Shown: positions 1 to 7,504 of the stretch, one piece after another
Layout: each line of letters starts with the position of its first letter
How positions within the stretch are numbered: the first letter of the stretch is position 1
IMG/VR virus record: IMGVR_UViG_3300047320_000365
Span: 1 to 22,200 of that record
Direction: 5' to 3' (one strand)
Length of the DNA stretch: 22,200 nucleotides
DNA from: a virus
Made by a program: the position numbers and the translations under genes
The notes under the pieces: model-generated
What the model was told of the DNA's origin: nothing
Seen by the model: only the letters and a program-made list of their open reading frames with translations
The model's database searches: none

Positions 1-369
1 AACAAGCTGATCACGCACAAATCGGTTGAGGAAACCTACCTCAATACGATCCAGGCCGCGGAATTGCGTGGTGATGCGCGCGATAGTTTCGAGCTGGGCG
101 GCATTGTCTGGGAGCGTTATCGCGGGCGCATCGCCGGCGTGTCGTTTATCCATGACGATACCGCGCTATTGATTCCTGAAGGCGTGCCGGATCTGTACAT
201 CTCCTGTTTTGCCCCGGCGGACTACATGGAGACCGCCAACACCCAAGGCCTGCCGTATTACAGCAAGCTGGAGCCATTGCCGTTCAACAAGGGCATGGCC
301 GGTGAAGCCCAATCCAACCCATTGCACCTGTGCACGCGTCCACGGGCACAGATCCTGCTGACGCTCTGA
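1..369 (+). CDS. Phage major capsid protein, lambda gpE-like, C-terminal part (5' end outside window)
   Basis: The reading frame is open from the first base to the TGA at 367-369, so the 5' part of the gene lies left of the window and about 122 residues are visible. The end of the protein has the features of the lambda gpE-type capsid family: a stretch reading VPDLYISCFAPADYMETANT, then GMAGEAQSNPLHLCTRPR just before the C-terminus. QSNPL.L.TRP is the usual ending of this family. The product forms the icosahedral head shell. It is followed two bases later by a head-tail joining gene, as in lambda-type head modules. Family assignment is by recall of the conserved ending; the full length cannot be judged. 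Confidence 0.85.
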   Translation, partial: NKLITHKSVEETYLNTIQAAELRGDARDSFELGGIVWERYRGRIAGVSFIHDDTALLIPEGVPDLYISCFAPADYMETANTQGLPYYSKLEPLPFNKGMAGEAQSNPLHLCTRPRAQILLTL

Positions 370-371
370 CC

Positions 372-686
372 ATGGCCTTTCGAGACCTGGTCGCGGAGAT
401 CGACAGCGTGGTGTTCGACACCCTGGCCGATGTTGGCTTCATTGAAGGTCGGCGTGTGCTGGGCATGTTCTCGGCGCCTTGGTTGCAGCCCAAAATCGGG
501 CGCTTGAACACCGGCCTGCGCGATCCGTGTTTTCACATTCGAGTAGCCGATGCTCAGGGTGTGGAAAAGACGCAGACGGTGCACATCGAATTGCCCGCCC
601 TGGACGGTGGCGGCGAGTACACCCTGATTCACCTTGAGCCGGCGGGCGATGGCCTGGTGGCGTTGGCGCTGAGGTTAAAAGCATGA
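372..686 (+). CDS. Probable head-tail joining protein (lambda gpFII-like position)
   Basis: This is a 104-residue protein starting at ATG 372, two bases after the capsid stop. An in-frame ATG at 330 lies inside the capsid gene and is less likely. No strong Shine-Dalgarno sequence is visible, so translation is probably coupled to the capsid gene. The order capsid, ~100-residue protein, gpZ-like protein matches lambda E-FII-Z. The layout (N-terminal helix, a VLGMFSAPW segment recalling the RGVFDDP segment of gpFII, then a beta-rich C-terminal half) fits a head-tail connector. Sequence similarity is weak to my eye, so the role rests mainly on position and size. The stop overlaps the next start as ATGA. 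Confidence 0.6.
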   Translation: MAFRDLVAEIDSVVFDTLADVGFIEGRRVLGMFSAPWLQPKIGRLNTGLRDPCFHIRVADAQGVEKTQTVHIELPALDGGGEYTLIHLEPAGDGLVALALRLKA

Positions 687-1318
687 GTGCCGTTCCGGTG
701 ACGCTGCAGCTCTCGGCCAACGATATGCAGGCCTTTGAACAGCTGGCCAAGGTGATGCCCAAGGCCGTTGCCGCGGCGCAACGTCGGGCGATCAACAAGA
801 CGTTGGGCTGGTTGGCCACGCACATGGCGCGCGATGTCAGCAAACAGGAGCGGATTGCCGTACGGGCAGTGCGTCAGCGCCTGCGTAGCTACCCCATCAA
901 AGGCCAAGGCCAGTTGGGCAAACTCTGGTTTGGCACCAACCCGATGGAGGCCAGCCGGATAGGGAATCCCCGTCAGGGCAAGGCTGGTGTTTCGGTGGCG
1001 GGGCGGCGTTATCAGGGCGCGTTTTATAAACGCGTCTATGGCAACAAGGCGGATATCTGGATTCGCACCTCCAGCAAACACTTCAACCCGGACGACTATC
1101 CCGGCAGCAGCGCGTCCGCGGGTGGCGGCACGAGTTCGGGCTGGATCGCAGAAAACGACGATCGCTTTCCACTGGCCAAGGCCAAGGTCTCGCTCGAAGA
1201 CGTTGAAGGTCCGTTTTACACCTGGGCCAACAAGGCCGACGAGCGTCTGCTGGTGGTGTTCAAGCAAGAGATGAACTTTGAACTGCATAAATACCTGAAG
1301 GGGAACGCCCGTGTCTGA
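683..1318 (+). CDS. Minor tail protein Z-like (prophage GPZ family)
   Basis: A 211-residue protein whose N-terminal half is basic and helical (AAAQRRAINKTLGWLATHMA), with a C-terminal half ending in FKQEMNFELHKYLKG. This is the pattern of the prophage minor tail protein Z family, in which an AxxRAxNKT...A segment and a terminal helix are conserved. In lambda-type phages gpZ acts at the head-tail joint during tail completion. The start ATG at 683 overlaps the preceding stop (ATGA), so the two are translationally coupled. The middle carries a low-complexity Ser/Gly patch around residues 150-160. It is the third gene of a head-completion block of lambda ancestry sitting in front of a P2-type tail cluster. 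Confidence 0.75.
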   Translation: MSAVPVTLQLSANDMQAFEQLAKVMPKAVAAAQRRAINKTLGWLATHMARDVSKQERIAVRAVRQRLRSYPIKGQGQLGKLWFGTNPMEASRIGNPRQGKAGVSVAGRRYQGAFYKRVYGNKADIWIRTSSKHFNPDDYPGSSASAGGGTSSGWIAENDDRFPLAKAKVSLEDVEGPFYTWANKADERLLVVFKQEMNFELHKYLKGNARV

Positions 1319-1874
1319 TCCTGCCTTTTCGCTGGATGCGCTGTACGCGGCCATCGAGGAACATCTCCGCCAAGCGCTGCCGACGGTGCGATTTGTCGCG
1401 ACCTGTCCGGACATTCAGGACCGGGTAGCACTGCCGGCGGTGTTTCTGGAACCGGTGGAGTTTGAACCCGGGCAAGACATCGGTACCGGTGAAACGGTAC
1501 TCGTCCAGCGCTTTGAAGCGCGGGTCATTGTCGCGCCCGAGTTGGCCCGCCATCAGCAACTGGGCGCCCAGTTGGCGGCACAGATCGCGGTTCTATTGCG
1601 AGCGCAGACGTGGGGGCTGGATAACGTCGAACAGGCGCAGTTTGTCGCCTCGCGTCAGGACTGGACCAAGCCGGAGCTGGATGGCTACACCGTGTGGATG
1701 GTGGAATGGACCCAGCAGATCTATCTCGGCGAAGTCGAGTGGCTTTGGCCTGATGAGCCTCCGGGCACGCTGTACCTGAACGTCGACGGCTGCACCGGTA
1801 CCGGCAATGAAGATCACTACTTTCAGCCGGAGGATCTGGCATGGGATACGCCAGCGCTGAACACGACCGGATGA
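1311..1874 (+). CDS. Phage structural protein, probable tail completion/terminator role
   Basis: A 187-residue protein with a GTG start at 1311, preceded by a GAAGGGG Shine-Dalgarno and overlapping the previous gene by 8 nt. I do not recognise the family with certainty. It begins with a helix (LDALYAAIEEHLRQALP) followed by alternating strands and helices, which is typical of the small tail-terminator fold (lambda gpU, Mu gp37-like). It also sits directly after a Z-like gene, where lambda has gene U. The last ~35 residues (EWLWPDEPPGTLYLNVDG...) are an acidic, proline-rich tail. Its 3' end overlaps the next gene by 34 nt. It could instead be an unrelated minor structural protein. Confidence 0.5.
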   Translation: MSDPAFSLDALYAAIEEHLRQALPTVRFVATCPDIQDRVALPAVFLEPVEFEPGQDIGTGETVLVQRFEARVIVAPELARHQQLGAQLAAQIAVLLRAQTWGLDNVEQAQFVASRQDWTKPELDGYTVWMVEWTQQIYLGEVEWLWPDEPPGTLYLNVDGCTGTGNEDHYFQPEDLAWDTPALNTTG

Positions 1875-2401
1875 TCGCGGCGATGCTGCTGCCCTGTGTG
1901 GTGGTCGGCATCGATTTGATCGCCGGCCGGGTGCGGGTCAAGGCCGGTACCTGGGTGAGTGCCTGGGTGCGCTGGCATAGCCTGGCCGCCGGCAAGGCCC
2001 GTCACTGGCGGGCGCCGAGTCCGGGGGAGCAGGGCGTGCTGTTCAGCCCCAGCGGTGATCCGGCGCTGGGCACTTTTATCCCGGGGCTGTATGGCAACGC
2101 CGGAACGCCGCCGGACAACCGAGATCACGTCGAGGCCTGGTACTTCGACGATGGCGGCTCGCTGGTCTACGACTGGCAGGCCGGCAGTTACAGCATTGAC
2201 CTGCCCAACGGCACCCAGGCGACGATCCGCGTTGGCGGGGCGTTGTTCGAGGTGACACCGGATCAGGTCCGGTTGATCGCCAGTCAGATCGCACTGGTGG
2301 GTGAGGTGGCTATCGAGGGATCGCTGAGCGTGTCCGGCGACATCATCGGCGCCGGCACGATCATGGATGCCGGGGGCAACAGCAGCAATCACTCGCATTG
2401 A
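1841..2401 (+). CDS. V: Baseplate assembly protein / central spike, P2 gpV-like
   Basis: A 186-residue protein (P2 gpV is 211). The N-terminal half contains an OB-fold-like region with the segments VRVKAGTWVSAWVRWHS and SPGEQGVLFSPSGD, typical of gpV/gp45 spikes, in which the second marks the end of the OB domain. The C-terminal third is a beta-repeat stretch (VALVGEVAIEGSLSVSGDI type) ending in NHSH. That H-x-H at the extreme end is the metal-binding tip motif of P2-like spikes. The protein forms the membrane-piercing needle under the tail tube. It starts inside the preceding gene and is followed by an intrinsic terminator, so it closes the first transcriptional block of the visible operon. 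Confidence 0.88.
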   Translation: MGYASAEHDRMIAAMLLPCVVVGIDLIAGRVRVKAGTWVSAWVRWHSLAAGKARHWRAPSPGEQGVLFSPSGDPALGTFIPGLYGNAGTPPDNRDHVEAWYFDDGGSLVYDWQAGSYSIDLPNGTQATIRVGGALFEVTPDQVRLIASQIALVGEVAIEGSLSVSGDIIGAGTIMDAGGNSSNHSH

Positions 2402-2419
2402 GTGAACATTCACCTTCAG

Positions 2420-2441
2420 CCCGCCGCGCGCGGGTTTTTTT
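2420..2441 (+). terminator. Intrinsic terminator after the spike gene
   Basis: A CCCGC/GCGGG stem (2420-2424 with 2430-2434) with a 5-nt GC-rich loop is followed directly by seven T. It lies 18 nt after the gpV stop. A TGGAG Shine-Dalgarno for the next gene starts only a few bases after the T run, so any termination here must be partial or regulated for the baseplate genes to be read. Confidence 0.7.
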
Positions 2442-2459
2442 ATACCTGGAGTAAACCCC

Positions 2460-2681
2460 ATGACAAGCAAAACCAAGAACGTCTCAGCCACCACCGATGC
2501 TCCCGCGCCGGCCACGCTGAGTCTCTTTCGCGACACCCTGTACACCTCGCGGGTGCTGATCCTGCTGGACGCCGGGCGCACCTTGAAAGTGGAAAAGGGG
2601 CAGGTTGCGGTGGCCTCGGAGGACACGGTCGCGATCGAGTATTTGCATGGCCGCAAGGATTTTGTCGCAGTCGAGGGCTGA
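2460..2681 (+). CDS. Small phage protein of unknown function between gpV and gpW
   Basis: A 73-residue protein starting at ATG 2460 with a good Shine-Dalgarno (CTGGAGTAAACCCC then ATG). The first ~18 residues are Ser/Thr/Ala/Pro-rich and probably flexible. The rest (LFRDTLYTSRVLILLDAGRT and VEKGQVAVASEDTVAIEYL) looks like a small compact beta-domain. I do not recognise it. In the P2 layout there is no gene between V and W, so this is an extra in the baseplate block; its reading frame and codon use match its neighbours. It may be a baseplate accessory protein, but nothing in the sequence proves a role. Confidence 0.7.
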   Translation: MTSKTKNVSATTDAPAPATLSLFRDTLYTSRVLILLDAGRTLKVEKGQVAVASEDTVAIEYLHGRKDFVAVEG

Positions 2682-2685
2682 TTCA

Positions 2686-3021
2686 ATGATCGGGATGATC
2701 GGACTGGACCGCCGCACCGGCCAACTCATTTCCGGCCTCGATCACCTGCGCCAGTCCATCGAGGACATCTTGTCGACGCCCTTGGGCAGCCGGCGCATGC
2801 GCCCGGAGTACGGCAGCAAGCTGCGGCGCTTTGTCGACCTGCCGGTCAATGACGGCTGGAAAAGTGCCGTGCAGGCGGAAGTGGCCAGCACGCTCGGGCG
2901 TTGGGAGCCTCGCCTGAAACTGGGCCGGGTGCGCGCCGTGGCCATCCTCGACGGACGTATCACCTTTGAGCTGATCGGGCAGTACCTGGGCAGCGACGTG
3001 ACTTTGGAGGTGTCCGCATGA
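2686..3021 (+). CDS. W: Baseplate wedge protein, P2 gpW / T4 gp25 family
   Basis: A 111-residue protein (P2 gpW is 115) starting at ATG 2686, 5 nt after the previous stop; a second ATG at 2695 is possible. The family core is clear: LDHLRQSIEDILSTPLGSRR, then RPEYGS and LRRFVDLPVN, the gp25-type IxxIL.TP.GsR...YGS signature. It connects the inner baseplate to the sheath and is needed for baseplate assembly. The stop overlaps the start of J by 4 nt (ATGA), as in P2 W-J. Confidence 0.93.
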   Translation: MIGMIGLDRRTGQLISGLDHLRQSIEDILSTPLGSRRMRPEYGSKLRRFVDLPVNDGWKSAVQAEVASTLGRWEPRLKLGRVRAVAILDGRITFELIGQYLGSDVTLEVSA

Positions 3022-3905
3022 CCATGGAACTGGCGGCCCTGCCGCCGCCGCAAGTGCTGGAGGACCTCGACTTTGAGGCGGTCTACCAGGAGAAACTGGA
3101 AGCCTTCCGCCTGAGCATGGGCGACAACTGGAGCGCGGAGCTGGAGAGCGACCCAGTGCTCAAGCTGATCGAGCAGGCCGCGTATGGCGCCTTACAGAAT
3201 CGGGCGCGGGTCAACGACGCGGGCAAGGCCTTGCTGTTGGCCCATGCCGAGCGGGCCGACCTCGATCACCTGGCCGCCAACGTCAACCTGCAACGCCTGG
3301 TGATTCAGACCGGAGACCCGAGTACGGTTCCGCCGACGCCGCAGGTGCTCGAAGAGGACGATGCCCTGCGCGAGCGGGTTCAGCTGTCGTATGAGGGGCT
3401 GACCACGGCGGGGCCGCGTAACAGCTACATCCTGCATGCGCGCAACGCCTCGGGCCTGGTGGCCGATGCTACGGCGGAAAGTCCGTCACCGGCCGTGGTG
3501 GTGGTCACCGTGCTCAGCCTGGAAGGCAGCGGCGCCGCCTCGCCGGAATTGCTGGAAGAGGTCCGGCTGCACCTCAATGACGAGGACGTGCGGCCGGTGG
3601 CCGACCGCCTCACGGTGCAGAGCGCCGTGGTCATCGACTACCGCATTGAAGCGGTGCTGTACCCGCAGGCACCGGGGCCGGAAAACGAAGCCTATCTGGC
3701 CGAAAGCCAGAAACGCCTGAGCGAGTGGATCAACCCACGCCGCCGCCTCGGTCTGGAAGTGGCGCGCTCGGGGATCGATGCGCAATTGCACGTTCCCGGC
3801 ATCGCCCGGGTCGAGCTGCTCGACTGGACCGACGTCAGACCAAGCAAGGCCGAGGCGGCGTACTGCACGGGCTACAACGTGGTGCTGGGAGACAGTCTGA
3901 CATGA
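3018..3905 (+). CDS. J: Baseplate wedge protein, P2 gpJ-like
   Basis: A 295-residue protein (P2 gpJ is 302). The N-terminal region has the typical layout of this family: LEDLDFEAVYQEKLEAF, then ESDPVLKLIEQAAYGALQNR and DHLAANVNLQRL. A central domain follows, then a C-terminal part with EWINPRRRLGLEVARSGIDA and IARVELLDW. gpJ/Mu gp47-type proteins form the wedges that radiate from the central spike. It is bracketed by 4-nt ATGA overlaps with W upstream and I downstream, indicating coupled translation and fixed stoichiometry. No irregularity is visible. Confidence 0.93.
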   Translation: MTMELAALPPPQVLEDLDFEAVYQEKLEAFRLSMGDNWSAELESDPVLKLIEQAAYGALQNRARVNDAGKALLLAHAERADLDHLAANVNLQRLVIQTGDPSTVPPTPQVLEEDDALRERVQLSYEGLTTAGPRNSYILHARNASGLVADATAESPSPAVVVVTVLSLEGSGAASPELLEEVRLHLNDEDVRPVADRLTVQSAVVIDYRIEAVLYPQAPGPENEAYLAESQKRLSEWINPRRRLGLEVARSGIDAQLHVPGIARVELLDWTDVRPSKAEAAYCTGYNVVLGDSLT

Positions 3906-4513
3906 GTAGTCAGCTGCCACTCAACAGTACGCCGCTGGAACTGGCCGTCGAGGCGGCCAACTATGAAAACACACTGATCCCGCTGCGCAGTTTGTACAAC
4001 GCCGACACCTGTCCCGAGCACTTGTTGCCGTATCTGGCGTCGGCCTGGTCGGTGGACCGCTGGAACAACAACTGGACCCAAGAGGCCAAGCGCACGGCGA
4101 TCCGCTCGGCGTACGACGTGCATGCGCGCAAAGGCACCATCGGTGCGCTGCGTCGGGTGGTCGAGCCCTTGGGCTACCTGATCGACGTGGTCGAGTGGTT
4201 CGACACCGTGCCCGAAGGCGTGCCCGGCACCTTCGCCCTGGAGGTCGGCCTGAACGACGCGGGTATCACCGAGGAACTGTACGAGGAGCTGGCGTGGTTG
4301 ATCGACGACGCCCGTCCGGTCAGCCGGCACATGACCAACCTGGCGCTCAGTCTGCAGACCGAGGGGGTGCTGGGCATCGCCGTGTGCGTGCAAGAGGGCG
4401 AAGAGATCGACGTGTACCCACCGGCCCCGCAAGACATCGACGTGACCGGCACTTTTGGCCCGGCGCTCTGCGTCGATGAAACCGATACTTTGGACGTTTA
4501 TCCCTATGATTGA
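3902..4513 (+). CDS. I: Tail/baseplate protein, P2 gpI-like
   Basis: A 203-residue protein (P2 gpI is 176) starting at the ATG that overlaps the J stop. The motifs are those of gpI: PLRSLYNADTCPEHLLPYLA, then ASAWSVDRWNNNWTQEAKR, then HARKGTIGALRRVVEPLGY, ending with RPVSRHMTNLAL. It is a baseplate component that helps attach tail fibres. The last ~45 residues form an acidic extension relative to P2, with a DVYPP-like motif occurring twice (DVYPPAP and DVYPYD at the terminus). This may form the docking end for the fibre encoded next, which overlaps this gene by 8 nt. Confidence 0.92.
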   Translation: MSSQLPLNSTPLELAVEAANYENTLIPLRSLYNADTCPEHLLPYLASAWSVDRWNNNWTQEAKRTAIRSAYDVHARKGTIGALRRVVEPLGYLIDVVEWFDTVPEGVPGTFALEVGLNDAGITEELYEELAWLIDDARPVSRHMTNLALSLQTEGVLGIAVCVQEGEEIDVYPPAPQDIDVTGTFGPALCVDETDTLDVYPYD

Positions 4514-6815
4514 TAAGACCAGTCAGTTTTTTGCCATTCTCACGGCGGTCGGTGAAGCCAAGCATGCCAATGCCATCGCCATGGGCCTGGACTGGATGTT
4601 TACCGAGATGGGCCTGGGCGATGCCAACGGCACCGACCCGATTCCCGATCGCCTGCAAACCCAGTTGATCAATGAATGGCGCCGGGCGCCGATCAACCAG
4701 ATCCGGGTCGATCCCGCCAACCCCAACACGGTGATCACTGAGCAGATCATTCCGCCGGAAGTGGGCGGCGAATGGATTCGCGAGATCGGCCTGTATGACG
4801 TCGACGGCGACCTGGTGGCGGTGGCCAACTGCGCGCCGAGCTATAAACCGTTGCTGGACCAAGGCAGTGGCAAGACTCAGGTCGTGCGGATGAACTTCAT
4901 CGTCAGCAGCTCGGCGAACATCGTGCTGAAGATCGACCCGGCAGTGGTGCTGGCCACGCGTGAATACGTCGACCTCGCGATCAGCGAAGCGCTGGCCAAG
5001 CTGGATCACAAACAGTCAGCGCGGGTCGCGGCCACGGTCCCCATCACCCTGAGCAATGTGCAGACCATCGATGACGTGGCCGTGGCCGCCGGTGACCGGG
5101 TGCTGGTGACCGCCCAGGCAGAAGCCCAGGACAACGGCCTCTATGTCGTCAGCGCCGAAGGCTGGACGCGGGCCGCCGATGCCAACAACAGCCTGGAAGT
5201 GACACCGGGGTTGTTTATCCACGTCGAGCAGGGCACAACCAACGGCGACAGCCTGTGGCAACTGGTCACCGACGCACCGATTACGCTCGACAGCACCGGT
5301 TTGCAGTTTGAAATGATCGCGGGTGGCAGTGGGGTCGGTGTGGGCACGTTTCGCAGTGTCACCGTCGATGCCCTTGGGCGTGTGGTCGCCGGTACCAACC
5401 CGACCACCCTGGACGGCTACGGCATCACCGATGCCCTGGCGGCCAGTGAAAACCTGGGCGATGTCGTGGATGTGATCGAGGCTCGGGATAACCTCGGGCT
5501 GGGCACCGCCGCGACCGCTGCTGTGCAGGTCGATCTGCACGATGAAACGGCTGATGCGCTGATGAAGGTCGGAGCGTTCGGCTGGGGCGGGGCCGCCTAT
5601 GCGGTCAGTGATGTCGATATCGGCGGCTTAAACGCAGTGACGGCCCTCTATTTCGCCACTAATTGCACGGGAGGGCCCGGTGGAGCGAGCTATGAGGGTT
5701 GGGTTCGCGTCTCGGCGATTACACCAGGTCAATACGCCTTTCAGGAGATTTATGGGAATGCCGACCACACCCTAAACCGCCGGGCCTTGACTGCCGGTGT
5801 TTGGGGCGAATGGGAAAGCACCTGGGACTCAACCGATCTGGTTAAACAAACCTCTCCCCAAGATGACACACCAGGCCGTGTATTGCTCACGGGTGCTTAT
5901 GGCATCGGTCACGGGGGGATTGTCCTTCCCGACGGCACCGATCTAGACACAATCACCACCGTGGGCATTTACCGGGTGAACGCCGGCCCGAACGTTCCAG
6001 AAGGGTGTCAATTCTCCCCCATGCTGGTTGCGGTCAGTCAAGACACCCTCTGGCAACAAATCATCGGCTATAACACCGGTACAACTTATACCCGTGGCGG
6101 TGTTCAGACCCCAGAGGGATACGTATTCAGTGCGTGGGTAACGGGCTGGGACACTAGTAACTTTGACCCTGCTGCGTACCAACCTGCGTTGGGCTTCACT
6201 CCCGTGCAGCAAGGCGGGGTGGCGGGCCAGGACGCCAATAAAATCTACATTGGCTATGAAAACGCCTCGGGCCAAATAAAAATACAGGTTGATGCGCAGG
6301 ATTTCGGGGGGATCTGGACCGAAAGCAATTTTGATCCTGCTTCCATATTCTCGCTTCCTGTCGGCGTGCCGTTTCCATGGCCAACCGCTACGCCACCCGA
6401 CAAATGTGTGTTGATGGGGGGGCAGCCGTTCAATGTCGAGTGGTACCCAGCATTGGCCGCCGTGTATCCCAGTGGAATGCTGCCAGACATGCGCGCCGAG
6501 TCGATTCGTGGTCTGGATGGCGGGCGCGGAATCGATCCCGACTATGGGCGCCCTGTGTTGAGCCTTCAACTCGACGCGCTACAAAACATGACGGGTGAAC
6601 TCAGGCTGCAAGATGACGATTCAATGTTGCTTGTGAATACCGCGACCGGCGTATTTACGGCTACGGGTTACATGACGAGTGATATACCCGCTGCACCACG
6701 AGTCAGTACAACGGGCAATATGTCTGTAACTTTCAATCCTTCAGCCGTCGTCCGTGTGAGTCCAGAAACCCGGATGCGCAACGTCGCTTACAACTACATC
6801 TGCAGGATGTATTGA
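4506..6815 (+). CDS. H: Tail fibre protein, P2 gpH-like
   Basis: The gene encodes 769 residues from ATG 4506, which overlaps the I stop by 8 nt; a longer frame opening at 4455 lies inside gene I. Residues 1 to about 155 are the conserved baseplate-binding fibre domain of the DUF3751 type (SQFFAILTAVGEAKHANA, then WIREIGLYDVDGDLVAVANC). Residues ~170-285 are a repeat domain common in fibres (NGLYVVSAEGWTRAADANNS). A LDGYGITDAL motif follows. Near the end are PDMRAESIRGLDGGRGID and the terminal RMRNVAYNYICRMY, the usual gpH-type fibre tip. The fibre recognises the host surface. From about 5640 onward base use becomes less GC-rich and less regular than the N-terminal part, as expected if the receptor-binding half was exchanged between phages. 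Confidence 0.92.
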   Translation: MIDKTSQFFAILTAVGEAKHANAIAMGLDWMFTEMGLGDANGTDPIPDRLQTQLINEWRRAPINQIRVDPANPNTVITEQIIPPEVGGEWIREIGLYDVDGDLVAVANCAPSYKPLLDQGSGKTQVVRMNFIVSSSANIVLKIDPAVVLATREYVDLAISEALAKLDHKQSARVAATVPITLSNVQTIDDVAVAAGDRVLVTAQAEAQDNGLYVVSAEGWTRAADANNSLEVTPGLFIHVEQGTTNGDSLWQLVTDAPITLDSTGLQFEMIAGGSGVGVGTFRSVTVDALGRVVAGTNPTTLDGYGITDALAASENLGDVVDVIEARDNLGLGTAATAAVQVDLHDETADALMKVGAFGWGGAAYAVSDVDIGGLNAVTALYFATNCTGGPGGASYEGWVRVSAITPGQYAFQEIYGNADHTLNRRALTAGVWGEWESTWDSTDLVKQTSPQDDTPGRVLLTGAYGIGHGGIVLPDGTDLDTITTVGIYRVNAGPNVPEGCQFSPMLVAVSQDTLWQQIIGYNTGTTYTRGGVQTPEGYVFSAWVTGWDTSNFDPAAYQPALGFTPVQQGGVAGQDANKIYIGYENASGQIKIQVDAQDFGGIWTESNFDPASIFSLPVGVPFPWPTATPPDKCVLMGGQPFNVEWYPALAAVYPSGMLPDMRAESIRGLDGGRGIDPDYGRPVLSLQLDALQNMTGELRLQDDDSMLLVNTATGVFTATGYMTSDIPAAPRVSTTGNMSVTFNPSAVVRVSPETRMRNVAYNYICRMY

Positions 6816-7402
6816 TGACTACTTTAGTGAATGGTTTTTTTGATGAGAGTGGCTGGATCGACGTTTACACCTTCAGTGAAACCACCGGTGAATACCTCGG
6901 AAAGCACGACATCTATGTGAGTCGCGGCTGCGGTCTACCGGCTGGCGCAACGCTGGAGGAACCGCCTGAAGCCCCGGAGCAACAGGTGGTCGTCAGGCAA
7001 CAGAATGCGTGGGGCGTGGTGCCTGACTATCGTGGCGTGGCTTTCCGCACCACCGATGGTGCCGAAGTCACGCATTCAATGCCGGGCGAGTTACCGGCCG
7101 AGCTGACTAATTTGCCGCGACCGAGTGCGGCCTATATCTGGGATGGTCTCGATTGGGTGCTGGATGCTGCACGCGATCTGGCGCTTCAGAGTCGTCGAGA
7201 ACGGTCATGGATCGAAAATGAACTGCACTGGGCTGGCAGGGAGCTCGACAAGCATCTGGATGCTGACCCGGCCGCGCTCAGCACCGAACTCGCCTGGCGC
7301 ACCTACCGCAATGAACTGCGGGCTTGGCCCGTATCGCCAGATTTTCCAGCCAGTGATAAACGGCCGCTAAAGCCGGACGGATTGACCAGTACCGCGTCCT
7401 GA
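6815..7402 (+). CDS. Tail fibre assembly protein (Tfa/gpG family)
   Basis: The gene encodes 195 residues. The start is set at ATG 6815, sharing one base with the fibre stop (TGATG); an in-frame TTG at 6812 is possible but less likely. The C-terminal half is typical of caudoviral fibre assembly chaperones: AYIWDGLDWVLD, then RRERSWIENELHWAGRELDKHLD, then LAWRTYRNELRAWP followed by FP. The family helps the adjacent fibre to trimerise and is usually matched to its fibre tip. The fibre/Tfa pair probably moves as a unit. A terminator starts at its stop codon. Confidence 0.9.
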   Translation: MTTLVNGFFDESGWIDVYTFSETTGEYLGKHDIYVSRGCGLPAGATLEEPPEAPEQQVVVRQQNAWGVVPDYRGVAFRTTDGAEVTHSMPGELPAELTNLPRPSAAYIWDGLDWVLDAARDLALQSRRERSWIENELHWAGRELDKHLDADPAALSTELAWRTYRNELRAWPVSPDFPASDKRPLKPDGLTSTAS

Positions 7403-7429
7403 CGCCCCGCATTGCCGGGGCGTTTTGTT
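7402..7429 (+). terminator. Intrinsic terminator at the end of the fibre assembly gene
   Basis: A perfect 8-bp stem ACGCCCCG/CGGGGCGT (7402-7409 with 7416-7423) with a 6-nt loop is followed by TTTTGTTT. The stem begins on the last base of the stop codon. It is the strongest of the visible terminators and separates the baseplate/fibre block from the sheath/tube block. Confidence 0.82.
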
Positions 7430-7462
7430 TGCCGTCAGTTATCACGCTGAACATTTCCACAG

Positions 7463-7484
7463 CCTCGCACATGCGGGGTTTTTT
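7463..7484 (+). terminator. Second terminator-like hairpin before the sheath gene
   Basis: CCTCGC (7463-7468) pairs with GCGGGG (7473-7478), one pair being T-G, around the loop ACAT. A run of six T follows. The TGGAG Shine-Dalgarno of the sheath gene begins 7 nt after the T run. It is the second terminator in tandem with the one at 7402. Confidence 0.68.
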
Positions 7485-7504
7485 CGTTTCTGGAGCATCA
7501 TTTT

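Noticed and set aside
629-1414. Long open frame on the - strand opposite the head-tail genes.
   Set aside because: It is a GC-rich antisense shadow of the Z-like gene with no recognisable protein features.
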